Source: Thiohalorhabdus denitrificans (lineage in GTDB: Bacteria > Pseudomonadota > Gammaproteobacteria > Thiohalorhabdales > Thiohalorhabdaceae). From it: a stretch of 64,000 bases of DNA. The notes beneath the pieces are model-generated. The model saw only the letters and a program-made list of their open reading frames with translations. It was not told the origin of the DNA and did no database searches. Numbering within the stretch: the first letter of the stretch is position 1; every line of letters starts with the position of its first letter. Positions 43,525-53,044 of this stretch are shown here, piece after piece. Position numbers and translations under genes: made by a program. The DNA is taken from assembly GCF_001399755.1 (NCBI RefSeq), contig NZ_LJCP01000006.1, positions 248,001-312,000 on the forward strand, read 5' to 3'.

Positions 43525-45957
43525 TCAGTGCTCCACGGTGGTGCCCAGGCGGCGCAGGGTCTCCAGGAAATCGGCGGATGACTGGGGGTGGCCGAAGAGG
43601 AAGCCCTGCACCTCCTGGCAGAACAGGCCGGCCAGATAGTCCGCCTCGGCGTGGGTCTCCACGCCCTCGGCAGTGACCCGGTAGCCGAAGCCGTCGGCGA
43701 GCACCAGGAGGGAGCGCAGGATGGTCTGGTTGTCGGGGTCGCTGTCGATGCCGCTGATGAAGTTGCGGTCGATCTTCATGCGGCTGGCCGGGAAGCGCTT
43801 GAGGTAGGCGGGGGAGGAGAAGCCGGTGCCGAAGTCGTCCAGGGCGATGGCAATCCCCATGCCCTGCAGGGTGGCGAGCTGCTGGAGCGGCGCGGGGTCG
43901 TCCCCCAGCAGGGTCTCCTCGGTAACTTCCAGCTCCAGGTGCTGGGGCGCCAGGCCGTGGCGGGCCAGGACCCCCTCGATCCGTGCGGGGAGGGAGTCGG
44001 CGTGCAGCTGCACGGGGGAGAGATTCACGGCCACCCGCTCCAGGGGGAAACCCGCGTCCCACCAGGCGCGGAAAGCCGCGCAGGCCTGCTCCAGCACCTG
44101 CGCGCCCACCTCGTGGATGAGACCGGTCTCCTCCGCCACGGGGATGAACCGGGCCGGGGAGACCCACCCCGCGTCGGGGCACCAGCAGCGGGCCAGGGCC
44201 TCGGCCCCCACCACCCGGCCCTCCGCCAGGTCGAAAATGGGCTGGAAATGGGCCTGGACACCGCCGTCGTCCAGGGCGCACCGGAGGCTCTTCTCCGCGT
44301 AGAACCGCTCCGCCGCGGCGCGCGACAGGCTCAGCGAGAAGAAGCGGTACTGGCTGCCGCCCTCCTTCTTGGCCTCGAACATGGCGGTATCCGCGTGCTG
44401 CAGCAGGGAGGAGATCTCCCGCCCGTCCTGCGGAAAGAGCGTGATGCCCAGGCTGGCCCCGGCCGGAAAGGAATGCCCCGCCACCTGGAAGGGGCGGCGC
44501 AGGGCGCCGAGCACCGTCTCCGCCATCCGCCCGGCCTCCTCCGCATCCACCGGCCGGTCGAGGAACAGCACGAACTCGTCGCCGCCCAGGCGGGCCACCA
44601 GGTCCGAGTCCTCGGTCTGGTCCTCCAGCCGCCGCGCCACCAGGCGCAGCAGATCGTCCCCGGCCGAGTGGCCAAGGGTGTCGTTGAGGTACTTGAAGCC
44701 GTCCAGGTCCAGCAGGATCAGGGCCTTGCCCTCTTCCCCCACGGTCAGGGCCTGGGACAGGCGCTCCTCCAGGTGGGCGCGGTTGGGCAGGCTGGTGAGG
44801 GGGTCGAAGTAGGCCAGCCGGCGGAGCCGCTCCTCCAGGGCGAGCCGCTCGGTGACGTCGCGTCCGGTGCCGATGTAGTGGGTGACCGCCCCCGCCTCGT
44901 TGTGCACCGGCGAGAGGGTCTCGTCGATGTGGATCTCGCGGCCGTGGCGGGCGCGGTAGACGAGGACCTCCCGGTGGGGCCGGTCCCGGCGCAATTGCTC
45001 CCGAAGCCGGGCATAGAAGGCCTGCTCGTCCCGGTCCGAGCGCAGCAGCTGGCCCATCCGCCGGCCCCGCGCCTCCGCCGCCGAGAAGCCGGTGGTGCGC
45101 TCGAAGGCCGGGTTGACGTATTCCAGGCGGCCCGCGGTGTCGGTGATCCACACCATGTCCGCCGCCTGGTCCAGCGCGCGGGACAGCTTGTGCAGCTCCT
45201 CCTGGGCCTCCAGGGAGGGGCGCAGGTCGCGGGCGATGATGGAGAAGTACCGGCCGCCGTCGTTGCGGTCGCGGTGGGCCAGGATGGTCTGCCGCACGGG
45301 CACCTCCCGGTTCTCCGCGCCGAGGAGGGCGGTTTCCCCCTCCCAGGATCCCGTGCGGTCGGCGGCGTCGAGGGCCTCCCGGAGTACCTTCCGGGCCACC
45401 CGTCGGGGGTGGATGTTGGCCAGGTTCCGGTGCCGGGTGGGGCCGTCCTCCGGCGCCCCCAGGAGGCGCAGGGCGGAGCGGTTGAGGTAGAGGATCTCCC
45501 CGTCGGTGTCGGCGATGGCCACGAAATCGGGAGTGGCCTCCAGGATCTCGGCGAGGCGGCGGTGCTGCTCCTGGAGCCGCTGGCGCTTGGTCAGGTCGGT
45601 AAGGATGGCCACGAAATGGGTCTCGCCGTTAAGGTCGATGCGGGCGATGCTGGCCTCGGCCGGGAAGAGTGAGCCGTCCCGGCGGCGCCCCTGGATCCCC
45701 ATCTGCTCGCTCATGCGGCGGGTGGTCTCGCCGCTGCTCGCGAAGCCCGCCACCATCTCCCGGTGGGCGGTCCGCGCCTCCTCGGGGAGCAGGCGGTCCA
45801 GGGGCTCGCCCACCATCGCCGCGGCGGGGTGGCCGAACATCTCCTCCGCCGCCGGGTTGAAATAGCGGATGGTCTGCGCCGCGTCGATGAGGACCACCGC
45901 GTGGGGTGTCTCGCGCAGGATCGGCGGGCCGATCAGTTGCTCCAGCGAAACGGCCAT
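43525..45957 (-). CDS. PAS-GGDEF-EAL protein (cyclic-di-GMP turnover)
   Basis: An 810-residue sensory protein. Three PAS domains (about 12-130, 135-255 and 258-375) feed a GGDEF domain (380-545, intact RLGGDEF) and an EAL domain (555-800, intact EAL, NLSP, DDFGTGFSS, KIDRNF and AEGVET). Both catalytic domains look active, so it may make or break c-di-GMP in response to the PAS ligands. No TM segment or signal peptide is seen, so it is cytosolic. AAAGGA precedes ATG 45957. It sits between queG (51 bases upstream) and queC on the same strand. Confidence 0.9.
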   Translation of the reverse strand: MAVSLEQLIGPPILRETPHAVVLIDAAQTIRYFNPAAEEMFGHPAAAMVGEPLDRLLPEEARTAHREMVAGFASSGETTRRMSEQMGIQGRRRDGSLFPAEASIARIDLNGETHFVAILTDLTKRQRLQEQHRRLAEILEATPDFVAIADTDGEILYLNRSALRLLGAPEDGPTRHRNLANIHPRRVARKVLREALDAADRTGSWEGETALLGAENREVPVRQTILAHRDRNDGGRYFSIIARDLRPSLEAQEELHKLSRALDQAADMVWITDTAGRLEYVNPAFERTTGFSAAEARGRRMGQLLRSDRDEQAFYARLREQLRRDRPHREVLVYRARHGREIHIDETLSPVHNEAGAVTHYIGTGRDVTERLALEERLRRLAYFDPLTSLPNRAHLEERLSQALTVGEEGKALILLDLDGFKYLNDTLGHSAGDDLLRLVARRLEDQTEDSDLVARLGGDEFVLFLDRPVDAEEAGRMAETVLGALRRPFQVAGHSFPAGASLGITLFPQDGREISSLLQHADTAMFEAKKEGGSQYRFFSLSLSRAAAERFYAEKSLRCALDDGGVQAHFQPIFDLAEGRVVGAEALARCWCPDAGWVSPARFIPVAEETGLIHEVGAQVLEQACAAFRAWWDAGFPLERVAVNLSPVQLHADSLPARIEGVLARHGLAPQHLELEVTEETLLGDDPAPLQQLATLQGMGIAIALDDFGTGFSSPAYLKRFPASRMKIDRNFISGIDSDPDNQTILRSLLVLADGFGYRVTAEGVETHAEADYLAGLFCQEVQGFLFGHPQSSADFLETLRRLGTTVEH

Positions 45958-46008
45958 GGGGATCCTTTCGGCACGGGGTTCCCGTTGTGTAAGCCCCTCA
46001 TTTATACC

Positions 46009-47166
46009 TTATGAATCCTTTTGCGGGGACCCCGGGCCCGGCCCTTCCTGGCCGGCGAGCGCCGCGTCCCACTCCGCCCGGACGTCGGGATCCCCCTCCC
46101 CGCCGCGGTGCCGGGCCGCCTCCCTGGCCAGCCGGGCGGGGTCCAACTCGCCCAGCGCCCAGACGGCCATGGCCCGCACCAGCGCGGAGCCGTCCGCCAG
46201 GAGCCCGGCGGCCACCTCCGCCAGCCCGGGATCGCCGCTGTTGCCCAGGGCGATCAGCACGTTGCGCACGAAGCGGTCGCGGCCCAGCCGCTTGACCGGC
46301 GAGCCGGAGAACCGCGCGCGGAAGGCGGGGTCGTCCAGCCGGGCCAGCTCCGCCAGGGCGGGGCGGTTCAGAGACTCCCGGGCCTGCAGCCACTCGTTGC
46401 GGGCCCGGGAGGCGAACTTGTTCCAGGGACACACCGCCAAGCAGTCGTCGCAGCCGTAGATGCGGTTGCCCAGGGCGGCGCGGAATTCCCGCGGGATGTG
46501 GCCGGGGTGCTCGATGGTCAGGTAGGAGATGCAGCGGGTGGCGTCGAGCTGGTACGGGGCGGGGAAGGCGTTCGTGGGGCAGGCGTCCAGGCAGCGGTGG
46601 CAGCTCCCGCAGAAATCCCCCTCCGGGTCATCGGGGGCCAGCTCCAAAGTGGTAAAGACCTCGCCGAGGAACAGCCACGAGCCGAAGGCCCGCGACACCA
46701 GGTTGGTGTGCTTGCCCTGCCAGCCCACCCCGGCGGCCTGCCCCAGCGGCTTCTCCATCACCGGGGCCGTGTCCACGAACACCTTGATCTCACCGCCCCA
46801 CTGGTCGATGAGCCAGCGCCCCAGCTGCTTGAGGCGTTTCTTCACCACGTCGTGGTAGTCCCGGCCGCGGGCGTACACGGAGACCGTGCCCGTGTCCCGG
46901 TGCTCCAGGTCCTCCAGCGGGTCGTGGTCGGGGCCGTAGTTCATGCCCAGCACGATCACCGTGGCCGCCTCCGGCCACAGGGTGCGGGGGTCGCCGCGGC
47001 GGTCCGTGTTGCGCGCCAGCCAGCCCATGTCGCCGTGGCGGCCCCGGCCGAGGAACTCGGCGAGGTTGGCCCGCGCCTCCGCCGACAGCTCCGCGCGGGC
47101 GAAGCCTACGGCGTCGAATCCCACCTCCAGGGCCTTGGCTCGGATGCTTTCCTTGGGGTCGCGCAT
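46009..47166 (-). CDS. queG: Epoxyqueuosine reductase QueG
   Basis: Cobalamin-dependent iron-sulfur enzyme that reduces epoxyqueuosine to queuosine in tRNA. It has 385 residues. Two [4Fe-4S] motifs appear as [12 protein letters not shown] and [12 protein letters not shown]. The N-terminal half carries the cobalamin domain ([11 protein letters not shown]), and the C-terminal end has HEAT-like repeats. ATG 47166 with GGGAAGC upstream starts the conserved sequence; the frame is open further upstream. It heads the minus-strand run to queF. Confidence 0.93.
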   Translation of the reverse strand: MRDPKESIRAKALEVGFDAVGFARAELSAEARANLAEFLGRGRHGDMGWLARNTDRRGDPRTLWPEAATVIVLGMNYGPDHDPLEDLEHRDTGTVSVYARGRDYHDVVKKRLKQLGRWLIDQWGGEIKVFVDTAPVMEKPLGQAAGVGWQGKHTNLVSRAFGSWLFLGEVFTTLELAPDDPEGDFCGSCHRCLDACPTNAFPAPYQLDATRCISYLTIEHPGHIPREFRAALGNRIYGCDDCLAVCPWNKFASRARNEWLQARESLNRPALAELARLDDPAFRARFSGSPVKRLGRDRFVRNVLIALGNSGDPGLAEVAAGLLADGSALVRAMAVWALGELDPARLAREAARHRGGEGDPDVRAEWDAALAGQEGPGPGSPQKDS

Positions 47167-47375
47167 GGGTGCTTCCCGGATGGGGGAATGGTTGCGGACG
47201 GTTGGACCGCCCGCCGCGCCAACATTCTGCTTGTCCCGGCAAGATTTTGCAGGGGGTTCCGCCCTATCGGGCCGATCCGCCGGCCCCGCCCATGGCCGGT
47301 CCGGGTCGGCGGCGGGATAATGGGGCAACGGCCGCCTTCCGTCAGGGAAGGAGGATCCCGGTGCCCGGCAACAAC

Positions 47376-47400
47376 GGTCGCGGCTGATAGCCGCTCCCAC
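47376..47400. repeat. REP-like palindrome
   Basis: GGTCGCGGCTGATAGCCGCT followed by CCCAC is related to the units at 54283, 54401, 55571, 55614 and 55712 (GTGGGAGCGG...CCGCGAC). It lies in the divergent gap between queG and the deaminase; the rest of 47167-47451 shows no gene. Confidence 0.7.
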
Positions 47401-47451
47401 AGCCCCCTCTCGGCTCGAAGTTGCCCGGAAAACAAGAAACGAAGGAGCCCC

Positions 47452-48033
47452 ATGAGCGACCCCGCGATCCATCTGCAGCTCCCCTACTGGGTGGGCCACA
47501 TGGCCCCGCAGGGGGCCTGCTTCCCCGACGCTGAGGCGCGCATGCGCCTGGCCGTCGCCCTGGCCGATGCCAGTGTGGCGCACGGCGGCGGACCCTTCGG
47601 CGCGGCGGTGGTGGAGCGTTCCAGCGGCCGGCTGGTGGCCCCAGGCGTGAACCTAGTGGAGCCGGCCAACCTCTCGGTGGCCCACGCAGAGGTGGTGGCC
47701 CTGTCCCTTGCCCAGCAGCGGTTGGGCACCTACGACCTGGGGGCCGGGGAGGCCGGCGCCTACGAACTGGTGACCAGCGCCGAGCCATGCATCCAGTGTT
47801 TCGGGGCGGTGATCTGGGCGGGGGTGTGTTCGCTGGTATGCGGGGCACGTTCCGAGGATGCGGAAGCCGCCGGCTTTGACGAGGGGCCCAAGCCGCAGGA
47901 CTGGGTGGCCCAACTGGAAGCCCGGGGCATCGCCGTGCGACGGGACGTCTTCCGGGCTGAGGCGGCCCAGGTGATCCGGGACTATGCCGACAGCGGGGGA
48001 GCCATTTACAACCCCCGGCGGGGGGATTCCTGA
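47452..48033 (+). CDS. Nucleoside/guanine deaminase-like protein
   Basis: Cytidine/deoxycytidylate deaminase superfamily, 193 residues. Zinc motifs are VAHAEVVAL (H-A-E) and SAEPCIQC (PCxxC), with [10 protein letters not shown] before them. The length and motif spacing suggest a free nucleobase or nucleoside deaminase (guanine deaminase-like) rather than tRNA deaminase TadA. AAGGAG precedes ATG 47452. It stands between que genes, but direct participation in queuosine synthesis is not indicated. Substrate is unresolved. Confidence 0.8.
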   Translation: MSDPAIHLQLPYWVGHMAPQGACFPDAEARMRLAVALADASVAHGGGPFGAAVVERSSGRLVAPGVNLVEPANLSVAHAEVVALSLAQQRLGTYDLGAGEAGAYELVTSAEPCIQCFGAVIWAGVCSLVCGARSEDAEAAGFDEGPKPQDWVAQLEARGIAVRRDVFRAEAAQVIRDYADSGGAIYNPRRGDS

Positions 48034-48084
48034 GGATCGGGCCCGGCTTGGAACCGGAAGAACTCAGGGGATCGTGCGCCTGTC

Positions 48085-49623
48085 CTATTCCAGGTTGGCC
48101 AGCAGCCGGTCCGCCTCGGACCGGATCGCTCTGACCTCCGAGGCGGACAGGCGTTGCAGATTGCGCCACTGCAGGGCGGTGCGGGGTTGTCCGGCGAAGC
48201 GCTCGCGGTGGCGGTCCAGAAAGGCCCAGTACAGGGTCGTGAATGGGCAGGCGCCCTCCCCCGTTGTCTGGCCGGGCTCGAAGGGACAGTTCCGGCAGTA
48301 ATTGCTCATGCGCTGGATATAGCGGCCACTGGCAACGTAGGGCTTGGAGGCCATAAGCCCCCCATCGGCGTATTGGGACATGCCGAGAGTGTTGGGGAGC
48401 TCCACCCACTCCACCGCGTCGGCATAGACGGCCAGGTACCACTCGTGAACCGCCCGGGGCTGGACCCCCGCCAACAGCGCGAACAGTCCGGTAACCATGA
48501 GGCGCTGGATATGGTGCGCGTAGGCCCGCTCCAGGGTCTGGCCGATAGTTGCCTGGAGGCAGGCCATGGCCGTATCCCCGGTCCAGTAGAAGGCCGGCAG
48601 GGGGGCCTCCGCGCCGAGGACGTTCCAGTCCAGCCAGTCCGGCATGTTTCGCCAGTACAGGCCGCGGACGTACTCGCGCCACCCCATGATCTGGCGTGCG
48701 AAGCCCTCCACCGAGGCCAGGGGAGCCAGGCCGTTCCGGTAGGCCGCCTCCGCCGCGGAAAGGGCTTCACGAGGCGGGATCAGTTTGAGGTTCAGGGCCG
48801 CCGAAAGCCGGGAATGGAACAGGTAGGGCTCGCCGGTCCACATGGCGTCCTGATAGGCCCCGAAATGGGGCAGGCGGTGGGCGACGAATTCCGCCAGGGC
48901 GGATCGGGCCTGGGTCGGGGTGACCGGCCAGTCGAAGCGGGCCAGGGAACCGGGGTGGTCGGGGAAGTGGGTTTCCACGGCCTTCAGGGCCTGGCGGGTC
49001 ACCGCATCCGGGGGGAAAGAAGACGGGGTGGGAACCGGAGGGGGGCCGTGCCGCCCGAAGGTCTTCCGGTTTTCGGTATCGAAGTTCCAGTGCCCTCCGG
49101 CGGGCTCGTCGCCCTCCATGAGAACCCCGGTGGCGCGCCGTGCGGTCCGGTAGAAGTGCTCCATGCGCAGGGCCTTGCGCCCCGTTGCCCAGCTACCAAA
49201 AAAATCGTCCCCGAACAGGAAGTGCTGGTCGGGCCAGACCTCGAAGGGCACCCCCATCGCGCTTGCCGTTGCCCGCAGGGCTTGCAGGACCCTGTGCTCC
49301 CCCGGCTGGGTGACCCGAATCACCGAGGGGGGCGAGGCGCTCAGCTCCGCAGCCAGGGTGGCCTGCAAGGAAGGATGGGGGTGCTCCCCCAGGGCCCAGT
49401 AGTGCACGGTCATGCCCCAGGCCGCCAAATCGTCGCGGAAATGACGCATGGCGGAGAGAAACAGAGCGATGCGCACCTTGTGGGACCAGACTGCCTCCGC
49501 CTCCCCCGGGACCTCCGCCATCCATACCGCGTCCCGTGCAGGGTCCAGTTTCTTAAGGAGGGGGGCCTCCCGGTCGAGCTGGTCGCCCAGCACCACGGCC
49601 AAGACCCGCCGCCCGCCCTCCAC
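48085..49623 (-). CDS. Iron-sulfur bacterial cryptochrome/photolyase (PhrB-type, (6-4) repair)
   Basis: A 512-residue FAD photolyase. C355, C443, C446 and C459 match the four [4Fe-4S] ligands of Agrobacterium PhrB (C350, C438, C441, C454) with one constant offset. Other marks are VLGDQL at the N-terminus, GWREYVRG and NTLGMSQYADGG. This family repairs (6-4) photoproducts. It starts with GTG three bases after the wbuC-like stop, so the two are likely co-transcribed. Length and ligand spacing make the call firm. Confidence 0.93.
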   Translation of the reverse strand: MEGGRRVLAVVLGDQLDREAPLLKKLDPARDAVWMAEVPGEAEAVWSHKVRIALFLSAMRHFRDDLAAWGMTVHYWALGEHPHPSLQATLAAELSASPPSVIRVTQPGEHRVLQALRATASAMGVPFEVWPDQHFLFGDDFFGSWATGRKALRMEHFYRTARRATGVLMEGDEPAGGHWNFDTENRKTFGRHGPPPVPTPSSFPPDAVTRQALKAVETHFPDHPGSLARFDWPVTPTQARSALAEFVAHRLPHFGAYQDAMWTGEPYLFHSRLSAALNLKLIPPREALSAAEAAYRNGLAPLASVEGFARQIMGWREYVRGLYWRNMPDWLDWNVLGAEAPLPAFYWTGDTAMACLQATIGQTLERAYAHHIQRLMVTGLFALLAGVQPRAVHEWYLAVYADAVEWVELPNTLGMSQYADGGLMASKPYVASGRYIQRMSNYCRNCPFEPGQTTGEGACPFTTLYWAFLDRHRERFAGQPRTALQWRNLQRLSASEVRAIRSEADRLLANLE

Positions 49624-49626
49624 AGC

Positions 49627-50130
49627 TCAGGTCCCGCTCCGGCATCCGGCGGCGGCTCCCACCGGTGCGCTCCGCAGCCAGCGCTCCATGGCCACGGCCC
49701 CGGCCTCCCCCTCGGCCGGTGCCCACGCCGCGAAGTCCTTGTCCGTGAGCGGGGCGTAGGGGCCCGGCTTGATCTCGAACAGCACCGTGCCCGGCTCCAG
49801 GGCGGCCACGCTGTGCCACGCCCCGGCGGGGATCTCCACCCCGTACAGCGGCCCGCCGGCGCGGATCTCGCAGCGCTCCGTGACGGTGCCGGCCTCGTCG
49901 AAGGTGAGGCAGGCCGCCGCGCCCGAAAGCGCCAGGAACAGCTCCCACTTGGGGGGATCGCCGTGGCGATGGGGGCGCACGTAGGTCCCCGGCTCGAAGG
50001 CGTTGAGCATGCGCTGCACCGGGTCGGCCAGCTCCGGGTGCAGGTTGTCGTTGGCCCGCAGCCGCTCCCGCCCCTGGGCGGCGTCGCTCAGGCGCGCGAC
50101 CCGCTGGTCGTCGATGGGGGTGATGGGCAA
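49627..50130 (-). CDS. WbuC-family cupin-fold protein
   Basis: A 167-residue cupin resembling WbuC. The stretches NDNLHPELADPVQRMLNAFE and GTYVRPHRHGDPPKWELF carry the likely metal ligands. TTG 50130 is preferred because GGGAGGAG lies just before it and the family N-terminus follows; an upstream ATG (50226) overlaps the hydrolase gene. In other bacteria WbuC occurs in O-antigen clusters, but no such genes are seen here. Metal-binding is likely; reaction unknown. It precedes the photolyase gene by three bases. Confidence 0.8.
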   Translation of the reverse strand: MPITPIDDQRVARLSDAAQGRERLRANDNLHPELADPVQRMLNAFEPGTYVRPHRHGDPPKWELFLALSGAAACLTFDEAGTVTERCEIRAGGPLYGVEIPAGAWHSVAALEPGTVLFEIKPGPYAPLTDKDFAAWAPAEGEAGAVAMERWLRSAPVGAAAGCRSGT

Positions 50131-50191
50131 GGTCTCCTCCCGATTGGTTGGGCCCGGGGCGCCGATTCCGGCGCAGGGCCGCCACTCAGGC

Positions 50192-51151
50192 CTACGCCAG
50201 GGCCTCCCCGGCCAGCACCGGCTCAACGAAGCCGCGGATGGCCGCCAGCACCTCGGGGGTGGTGGCGGGGCTCAGCAGGTCCCCGGCGAGGGTGTGGCGG
50301 GCGGGGTCCTCGGGCTCCTCGACGGGCACCAGCTCCTTGCGGGCGGCCCCCAGCCGGCGGTAGGCGGCGCGAATGGCCGAGGGCGCGACCACCCGGTCCC
50401 CGGGGCAGTACAGCACCTGGGTGGGCCGGCACACGCGCCCCAGGTCCAGGGCCCGAACCAGGCCCACCAGGCGCATCATGGGTACCAGGGCCGGGGTGGG
50501 GAAAGCCGGCGTGACCAGGCGGGCGTGCTCCTCGGTGGCCGGGGTGAAGCGGTGGGTGGCGCCGTGGATCCACGGCGACCACCGCTCGGCGCCCGGCAGC
50601 AGCAGGAGCTCCGCCAGGAGGTGGCGGGGGCCGAAGTTGGGGGAGACCAGCACGTAGGCGGCCACCTCCGGCGGGTCCACGGCGGCCGCCAGCCAGGTGG
50701 CCAGGGTCCCGCCGGTGGAGGTGCCCACCACCACGACCCGCTCCCCCAGCCGCTTCCCCACCGCCAGGGCCTCCCGGGCATCGGCCAGCCAGTCCGCCGT
50801 GCCCACCTCGGCCAGGGCCGCGCCGTCGCGGCCGTGCCCGGCGAGCCGGGTATGGAAGACGTTAGCCTCCCATTCCCCCGCGAGACGCTCGCACACCGGC
50901 ACCAGCTCGCGGTGGGACCCGGCGAACCCGTGCAGGTAGACAATGGCGACGGGCGCCCGCGCGGGGCGCTCGGGGTGCGCCCAGCGGATGGTCTTGGCCA
51001 AGTGGGGCCGGAGGTCCGGCACCGCCGCCTCCCGCTCCTCGATGTAGCGCTGCAGTGCCGTCGGCTCCTGCGGCACCTGCGGCGGCGGGGGCACCGCCAC
51101 CGCCGGCGGCCGCGCCATTCCCAGGGCCGCGCTTACCGCGCCGATGGGCAT
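50192..51151 (-). CDS. Alpha/beta hydrolase
   Basis: A 319-residue serine hydrolase. The oxyanion stretch YLHGFAGSH and the nucleophile elbow GTSTGG are clear. Aspartate (CPGDRVV) and histidine (EDPARHTLAGD) late in the sequence complete the triad. It starts with a proline-rich N-terminal stretch (to residue 30). GGGAGGGG precedes ATG 51151. Serine ester or lipid hydrolysis is likely but the substrate is not identifiable. It lies between purU and the wbuC-like gene on the same strand. Confidence 0.82.
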   Translation of the reverse strand: MPIGAVSAALGMARPPAVAVPPPPQVPQEPTALQRYIEEREAAVPDLRPHLAKTIRWAHPERPARAPVAIVYLHGFAGSHRELVPVCERLAGEWEANVFHTRLAGHGRDGAALAEVGTADWLADAREALAVGKRLGERVVVVGTSTGGTLATWLAAAVDPPEVAAYVLVSPNFGPRHLLAELLLLPGAERWSPWIHGATHRFTPATEEHARLVTPAFPTPALVPMMRLVGLVRALDLGRVCRPTQVLYCPGDRVVAPSAIRAAYRRLGAARKELVPVEEPEDPARHTLAGDLLSPATTPEVLAAIRGFVEPVLAGEALA

Positions 51152-51188
51152 GGTTCCCCTCCCTTTTCCATTGCGGGGCCCCGGATAG

Positions 51189-52052
51189 TCAGGTCCCGAA
51201 CACCACCGTGCGGTTGCCCCACACGGCGACGCGGTCCTCCAGGTGCCAGCGCACCGCCCGGGCCAGGACGCTGCGCTCCACCTCGCGGCCGCGCTCGCGC
51301 AGGTCGGCCACGCCGTCGCGGTGGGAGACGCGGATGACGTCCTGCTCGATCACCGGCCCGGCGTCCAGCTCGCTTGTGGCGTAGTGGGCGGTGGCGCCGA
51401 TGAGCTTCACCCCCCGCTCGAAGGCCTGGCGGTAGGGGTCGGAGCCGGCGAAGGCGGGCAGGAAGGAGTGGTGGATGTTGATGATGCGGCTGGGGTACTG
51501 GGCCACGAACCCCGGCGACAGGATGCGCATGTAGCGGGCCAGCACCACCAGCTCGGCCCCCCACTCCCCAAGCTGGTCGAGCATGGCCGCCTCGGCTTCC
51601 TCCTGCGCCCCCTGCTCCACAGGGATGTGGCGGTAGGGCAGGCCGAAGGCCTCCACCGCCTCTCGGTGGTCGGGGTGGTTGCTGATGACCCCGGCGAGCT
51701 CCGCCGGTAGCTCCCCCCGCGACCAGCGCCACAGCAGTTCCAGCAGAGCGTGGTCGGGCCGGGAAACCAGGATCGCCATGCGCTTGTGCTCGGCGGCGAA
51801 GGAGAGGTGCCAGTCCATTTCAAAGGGCTCGGCCACCTCGCGGCGGAATTCCGCCCGCAGCCAGTTGCCCGGCGGCTCCACATCGGGGCTGCGGAAGGCC
51901 ACCCGCATGAAAAAGCAGCCCTGCTCCGGGTCGGTGGTGTGCTGGTCGAGGGCGGTGATGTTTCCCCTGTACTGGGTCAGGAACCCGGATACGGCGGCCA
52001 CGATGCCCGGGCGGTCGGTGCAGGTGATCAGCAGGCGGGCATGGCCCTCCAT
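51189..52052 (-). CDS. purU: Formyltetrahydrofolate deformylase
   Basis: Hydrolyses 10-formyl-THF to THF and formate, balancing one-carbon pools and supplying formate for PurT. It has 287 residues: an N-terminal ACT domain (about 1-80) and a formyltransferase-like domain with NIHHSFLPAF and GATAHYATSELDAGPII-type sequence (here DAGPVIEQD). The start at 52052 has GGAGG six bases upstream; ATG 52064 lacks a site. Adjacent glycine-forming photorespiratory genes would feed one-carbon pools, but no operon link is seen. Confidence 0.93.
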   Translation of the reverse strand: MEGHARLLITCTDRPGIVAAVSGFLTQYRGNITALDQHTTDPEQGCFFMRVAFRSPDVEPPGNWLRAEFRREVAEPFEMDWHLSFAAEHKRMAILVSRPDHALLELLWRWSRGELPAELAGVISNHPDHREAVEAFGLPYRHIPVEQGAQEEAEAAMLDQLGEWGAELVVLARYMRILSPGFVAQYPSRIINIHHSFLPAFAGSDPYRQAFERGVKLIGATAHYATSELDAGPVIEQDVIRVSHRDGVADLRERGREVERSVLARAVRWHLEDRVAVWGNRTVVFGT

Positions 52053-52117
52053 AATGGCCTCCATAACCGGCTTCAATTTCCCCACGCTACGTAGGGAGAC
52101 GCCCCGCGGCAAGCACG

Positions 52118-52867
52118 TTAGCGGGTGCGCCCGCCCGGGGTGCGCAGGTCGGCAAAGCCGCCGTCCACCGCGAGCACCTGCCCCGTAATCCACCCGGCCT
52201 CCTCGGACAACAGCCAGGCCATGGCCGCGGCGGCATCCGCGGGGGTGCCATAGCGGCCCAGGGGGTACTGCTCGGCGATGCTCCGCTCCGCCTCGGGGGA
52301 GCGGAACATGGGCTCGGTGGCCGGGCCGCGCAGCAGACCCGGGGCGACGGCGTTGATGCGGATGCCGTCGCGCGCGTAGGTGGCAGCGGCGCTGCGCGCC
52401 AGGCCCTCCACGGCGGCCTTGGCAGCAGCCACCGCCTCGTGGTTGGGCACACCGGCCCGGGCCACGGTGGAGCTTACCAAAACGGCGGCTCCCTCCCCTC
52501 CGGCTCGGCGCAATTCCGCCACCCACGCTTGTAGGGTGAAGAAGGCGCTGTCCAGGTTGGCCGCCAAGCAATCGCGGTAGGCGGCGGTGTTGGTACGGTG
52601 CAGGGGCTTGATCAGCCGGGAACCGGCACAGTGGGCCAAGGCGTGGGGCGGGCCGTCCGCTCCGGAGGCTTCGGTAACCGCGTGCTGTGCGCCCTCCGGG
52701 GTGGAGACATCAGCATGGATCAGGACGGCGCCCCATGAGGCCGCCTGCTCCTTCAAGGCCTCCGGGGCGCGGGTGGCCAGGGCCAGCTCCCACCCCTGCG
52801 CATAGAGGTGGGCGGCAAGCGCTTTTCCGAGGCCGCCGCTAGCACCGGTGATAAGGGTCCGGGCCAT
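52118..52867 (-). CDS. Short-chain dehydrogenase-like protein lacking the catalytic tyrosine
   Basis: SDR fold, 249 residues. TGASGGLG (residues 7-14) binds NAD(P); N104, S132/S133 and K150 are in place, but the Tyr of YxxxK is V146 (sequence HEAVAAAK). The rest, including the VDGGF C-terminal stretch, looks normal. It may bind cofactor without usual dehydrogenase activity, or use another residue. It lies between purU and tgt on the same strand. Similar HEA.AAAK sequences occur, to my recollection, in other gammaproteobacterial SDRs. Confidence 0.82.
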   Translation of the reverse strand: MARTLITGASGGLGKALAAHLYAQGWELALATRAPEALKEQAASWGAVLIHADVSTPEGAQHAVTEASGADGPPHALAHCAGSRLIKPLHRTNTAAYRDCLAANLDSAFFTLQAWVAELRRAGGEGAAVLVSSTVARAGVPNHEAVAAAKAAVEGLARSAAATYARDGIRINAVAPGLLRGPATEPMFRSPEAERSIAEQYPLGRYGTPADAAAAMAWLLSEEAGWITGQVLAVDGGFADLRTPGGRTR

Positions 52868-53044
52868 CCACGCTCCTCCGCGGCCAGGTGGCGGGAATTC
52901 CTCTTCAAGCTGTTAGCAAGTGGCGAGCGTGGGGGCAAGGCGGGGGAGCCGGTTCTCTAGTGGGGGCTCTCCCGCCCCCGGCCCTTTGGAAGGTTTCAGG
53001 ACAGGCGGGACGGGCGCGGCGAGGACGCCACTTCGGGGATTTGG

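Noticed and set aside
48154-50514. A 786-codon open frame on the plus strand opposite the photolyase, wbuC-like and hydrolase genes
   Set aside because: It is antisense to well-identified genes and has no recognisable domain.
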